A stretch of 7,993 nucleotides of DNA from JBNKFQ01 sp050289385 (GTDB lineage Bacteria > Pseudomonadota > Gammaproteobacteria > Pseudomonadales > Porticoccaceae). A program made the position numbers and the translations under genes. The notes beneath the pieces were generated by a model. It had not been told where the DNA came from. It was given only the letters and a program-made list of their open reading frames with translations, and did not search any database. Position 1 is the first letter of the stretch. Every line of letters begins with the position of its first letter. The DNA is taken from positions 1-7,993 of the forward strand of contig JBNKFQ010000081.1 in assembly GCA_050289385.1 (NCBI GenBank). Direction: 5' to 3'. Positions 6,062 to 7,993 of this stretch are shown here, one piece after another.

Positions 6062-7804
6062 TTAACTCGATCTTTGTAGTAGTGCGGTTCCATGGGGGCT
6101 GAGTTCTAGTCTGTGGTCGATCAGTTTGATGTTCGAATTGGATTGCAAGCGTATTTGCCATTGTTGGCTCGGGAGCTCTACAACTTGGGTCTGATCCGCG
6201 CAATTACAGCACAGTAAAAATGGACCTCGCCGAATGCAGATGGTGTGTCTGCTTTCTTGTGCGGTTGCATCGTGCCCGAGAAAATTGCCGGCCCAGAGTG
6301 CTTGGTTGTGTTTGCGCCACTGGATCAAATCGGAGTACCAGCGGAGCAATTCGGTCTTTTCAGATTGGCTAATCTCCTGCCAATTCAAGCGCGATTTTTC
6401 AAAGCTGTGCTGATGCTGGGGACTGATGAAATGGGTAAGTGGCCAGCCAAATTCAAGCGCTTCTTGGCGTCGCCCCTTATCTATGGCTTTGCCCAGAGGC
6501 GGTTCGCTGTGGTCCGTAAAAAAATAGAAGGGTGTGGACGAGCCCCATTCCTCACCCTGGAATAGCATGGGTATAAAAGGAGATGTTAATAATAGTGCAG
6601 CTGCAATTTTTAGCTGTTCCAGATTGAGCAAGTGGCTCAGTCTCTCCCCGCCGGGGCGATTGCCGACTTGGTCATGATTTTGGATATAGGCGACAAAGTT
6701 CGTACCGCTTAAGCCGGTTGCGGGCCGACCTAAATAGCGCCGTCGATAGTGACAGTAATCGCCGTCAAAATAGACACCCTGGTTGAGTACTTTAACCAGC
6801 TGTTGCAATTGTCCATAGTCCTGAAAATAGCCTGCTCGTTCACCGGTCAGGTAAGCGTAAACCGAATGGTGAAAATCATCGTGCCATTGGGCCTGCAGAC
6901 CATAGCCGCCATTTTTTCGGGCGGTCATCAACCGACCGTCGTTCATATGGCTCTCAGCGATCAGAATAATATGGCGGTTCTCGTTCTGTTTTAACTTATC
7001 GACGGCGGTGGCTAAATCTTCCAAAAAATGGATAGCAGAGCCATCCATAATGGTTTGCACTGCATCCAAGCGCAGGCCGTCAAAATGATATTCATGCAGC
7101 CACATAATGGCGTTATCGATAAAAAACTGGCGTACCTCTGGGCTATCAAAACCGTCAAAATTGACGGCTTCACCCCACGGGGTGTGGTAGTGGCTATGAA
7201 AATAGGGACCGAATTTGGCGAGGTAATTGCCGCTCGGACCCAGGTGGTTATAGACCACGTCGAGAATGATACCCAGGCCGCGCGCGTGACAAGCATTAAC
7301 AAGGGTTTTTAAATCCCTGGGGCTACCATAGGCGTGATGCGGTGCGAACAGTCCGACTCCGTCATACCCCCATCCGTGCTCCCCAGAAAACTGAGCGATT
7401 GGCAGTAATTCAAGGTGGGTTATGCCCAGTGCCTGTAAGTGATCCAAGCGATTAATAATGGCTAAAAAGGTGCCTTCGGGGGTAAAAGTACCCACGTGAA
7501 GTTCATAAATAATGGTTTGCTCAGCTGCGATGCCGGACCATGTTTGATCCTGCCAGGAAAATACCTCGTCGCAATAGCGCGACAGCCCATGGGCTCCATT
7601 GGCTTGCCAGCGTGAACGCGGGTCGGGAAAGGGGCCTTCATCGTCGATGCAAAAACCGTAGTCCTCGCCGTGAGCAATGTGAACTTGGCAATGCCACCAG
7701 CCATTGTCGGCAGGGTTCATTGGCTGGTGTGTTGAGTTGTGGAACAGATTCACGGACTTGGCAGAGGGGGCCCAAACGCTGAGGTTTTTCATTCTATCGT
7801 TCAT
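6062..7804 (-). CDS. treZ: Malto-oligosyltrehalose trehalohydrolase (GH13)
   Basis: TreZ (EC 3.2.1.141) releases trehalose from the end of maltooligosyl-trehalose, the second step of the TreY-TreZ route from glycogen or maltodextrin. The 580 residues are full length for the family. An N-terminal beta-sandwich (LSVWAPSAKSVNLF, residues 8-21) precedes the GH13 barrel. Family motifs are YELHVGTFTPEGTF (100-113), GWGYDGVGLFAPHHAYG (144-160) and DVVYNHLGPSGNYL (182-195). Catalytic residues are nucleophile Asp247 (GLRLDAV), acid/base Glu284 (LIAES) and Asp378 (NHDQVGNR); all three are present. Residue 250, just after the nucleophile motif, is Gln where TreZ and GH13 relatives usually have His. I chose ATG 7804; TTG 7810 and ATG 7792 are also in frame and none has a clear Shine-Dalgarno. 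treY is not next to it on the downstream side and would have to lie beyond 7993 or elsewhere. Confidence 0.95.
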   Translation of the reverse strand: MNDRMKNLSVWAPSAKSVNLFHNSTHQPMNPADNGWWHCQVHIAHGEDYGFCIDDEGPFPDPRSRWQANGAHGLSRYCDEVFSWQDQTWSGIAAEQTIIYELHVGTFTPEGTFLAIINRLDHLQALGITHLELLPIAQFSGEHGWGYDGVGLFAPHHAYGSPRDLKTLVNACHARGLGIILDVVYNHLGPSGNYLAKFGPYFHSHYHTPWGEAVNFDGFDSPEVRQFFIDNAIMWLHEYHFDGLRLDAVQTIMDGSAIHFLEDLATAVDKLKQNENRHIILIAESHMNDGRLMTARKNGGYGLQAQWHDDFHHSVYAYLTGERAGYFQDYGQLQQLVKVLNQGVYFDGDYCHYRRRYLGRPATGLSGTNFVAYIQNHDQVGNRPGGERLSHLLNLEQLKIAAALLLTSPFIPMLFQGEEWGSSTPFYFFTDHSEPPLGKAIDKGRRQEALEFGWPLTHFISPQHQHSFEKSRLNWQEISQSEKTELLRWYSDLIQWRKHNQALWAGNFLGHDATAQESRHTICIRRGPFLLCCNCADQTQVVELPSQQWQIRLQSNSNIKLIDHRLELSPHGTALLQRSS

Positions 7805-7993
7805 TGACAAGATGACTGGTTGGAAATCATAACCTACTTTTTACGGGAAAACATTGGAAAACCCATGCGCATGTACCTGGTAACGGCGTGTTATTTAAAA
7901 TTCCGAATAAAACGGAACGGCGCAAAGCGAGCTGCGTGTGAATGATATATCGATGCTTTGGAAATCCGCGCAAAAAAACTTTAGTAAAAACCT
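7805..7993. other. Upstream region of treZ
   Basis: No supportable gene. On the minus strand TATGAT (7831-7826, 5 of 6) could be the -10 box of treZ, but its -35 region is poor. On the plus strand a perfect TTGACA at 7804-7809 with CATAAC 18 bp later could drive a divergent gene beyond the window. Other structure: GGAAAAC twice at a 10-bp interval (7846-7852, 7856-7862), TTGGAAATC twice (7820-7828, 7958-7966), the palindrome CATGCGCATG (7864-7873), and TTCCG-N7-CGGAA (7901-7917). No operator of a known regulator was recognised. Confidence 0.45.

Noticed and set aside
7012..7302. Overlapping open frames on both strands inside treZ (also 6245-6565, 6749-6994, 7028-7312, 7462-7704, 7540-7782)
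   Set aside because: All lie inside treZ, whose catalytic motifs are continuous in one frame, so these are out-of-frame shadows.
7804..7810. TTG at 7810 as start of treZ
   Set aside because: It adds only two residues to the ATG at 7804 and has no ribosome-binding site of its own; the ATG is preferred.
7865..7945. 26-codon plus-strand frame (starts MRMYLVTACY) after a TTGACA...CATAAC promoter-like pair
   Set aside because: Very short, with only a weak ribosome site (GGA 6 nt upstream) and no known similarity. Chance is the better explanation unless it is conserved in relatives.

Overview
The window looks like chromosomal DNA of a gammaproteobacterium, probably a plant-polysaccharide degrader of the Cellvibrio / Saccharophagus / Teredinibacter type. 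This assignment is inference. It rests on a RadA that reads like the enterobacterial and pseudomonad proteins, a stand-alone PilZ protein of the Pseudomonas PA4608 (MapZ) type, a lipoprotein with a polyserine linker, and a domain in that lipoprotein resembling xylan-binding modules. No RNA genes, insertion sequences, CRISPR arrays or phage genes were seen.

Layout. (1) 1-1311, + strand: radA, lacking only about 20 N-terminal codons. (2) 1312-1670: AT-richer non-coding stretch with a likely promoter, two related small dyads and a long leader. (3) 1671-5564, + strand: a two-gene unit. The first gene encodes an 855-residue lipoprotein with two c-type heme sites and the DUF1587/1595/1592/1588/1585 domain series first described in planctomycetes. 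The second, 42 bp downstream, encodes a Tat-exported DUF1552 protein. A strong intrinsic terminator (5591-5619) closes the unit. (4) 5618-6001, - strand: PilZ protein, convergent with the unit, with its own candidate promoter. (5) 6062-7804, - strand: treZ, malto-oligosyltrehalose trehalohydrolase. (6) 7805-7993: upstream region of treZ.

How the genes may relate. radA, treZ and the PilZ gene are familiar genes with separate jobs (recombination repair, trehalose formation, c-di-GMP sensing). The 1671-5564 pair is the part with unknown biochemistry. Both products are predicted to leave the cytoplasm, one anchored to a membrane and carrying two hemes, the other exported through Tat. The lipoprotein has an apparent carbohydrate-binding insertion. 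The working hypothesis is an envelope redox complex tied to polysaccharide breakdown. In Pseudomonas aeruginosa, as I recall, radA (PA4609) and the PilZ gene PA4608 are neighbours, so here the pair may have been inserted between two ancestrally adjacent genes.
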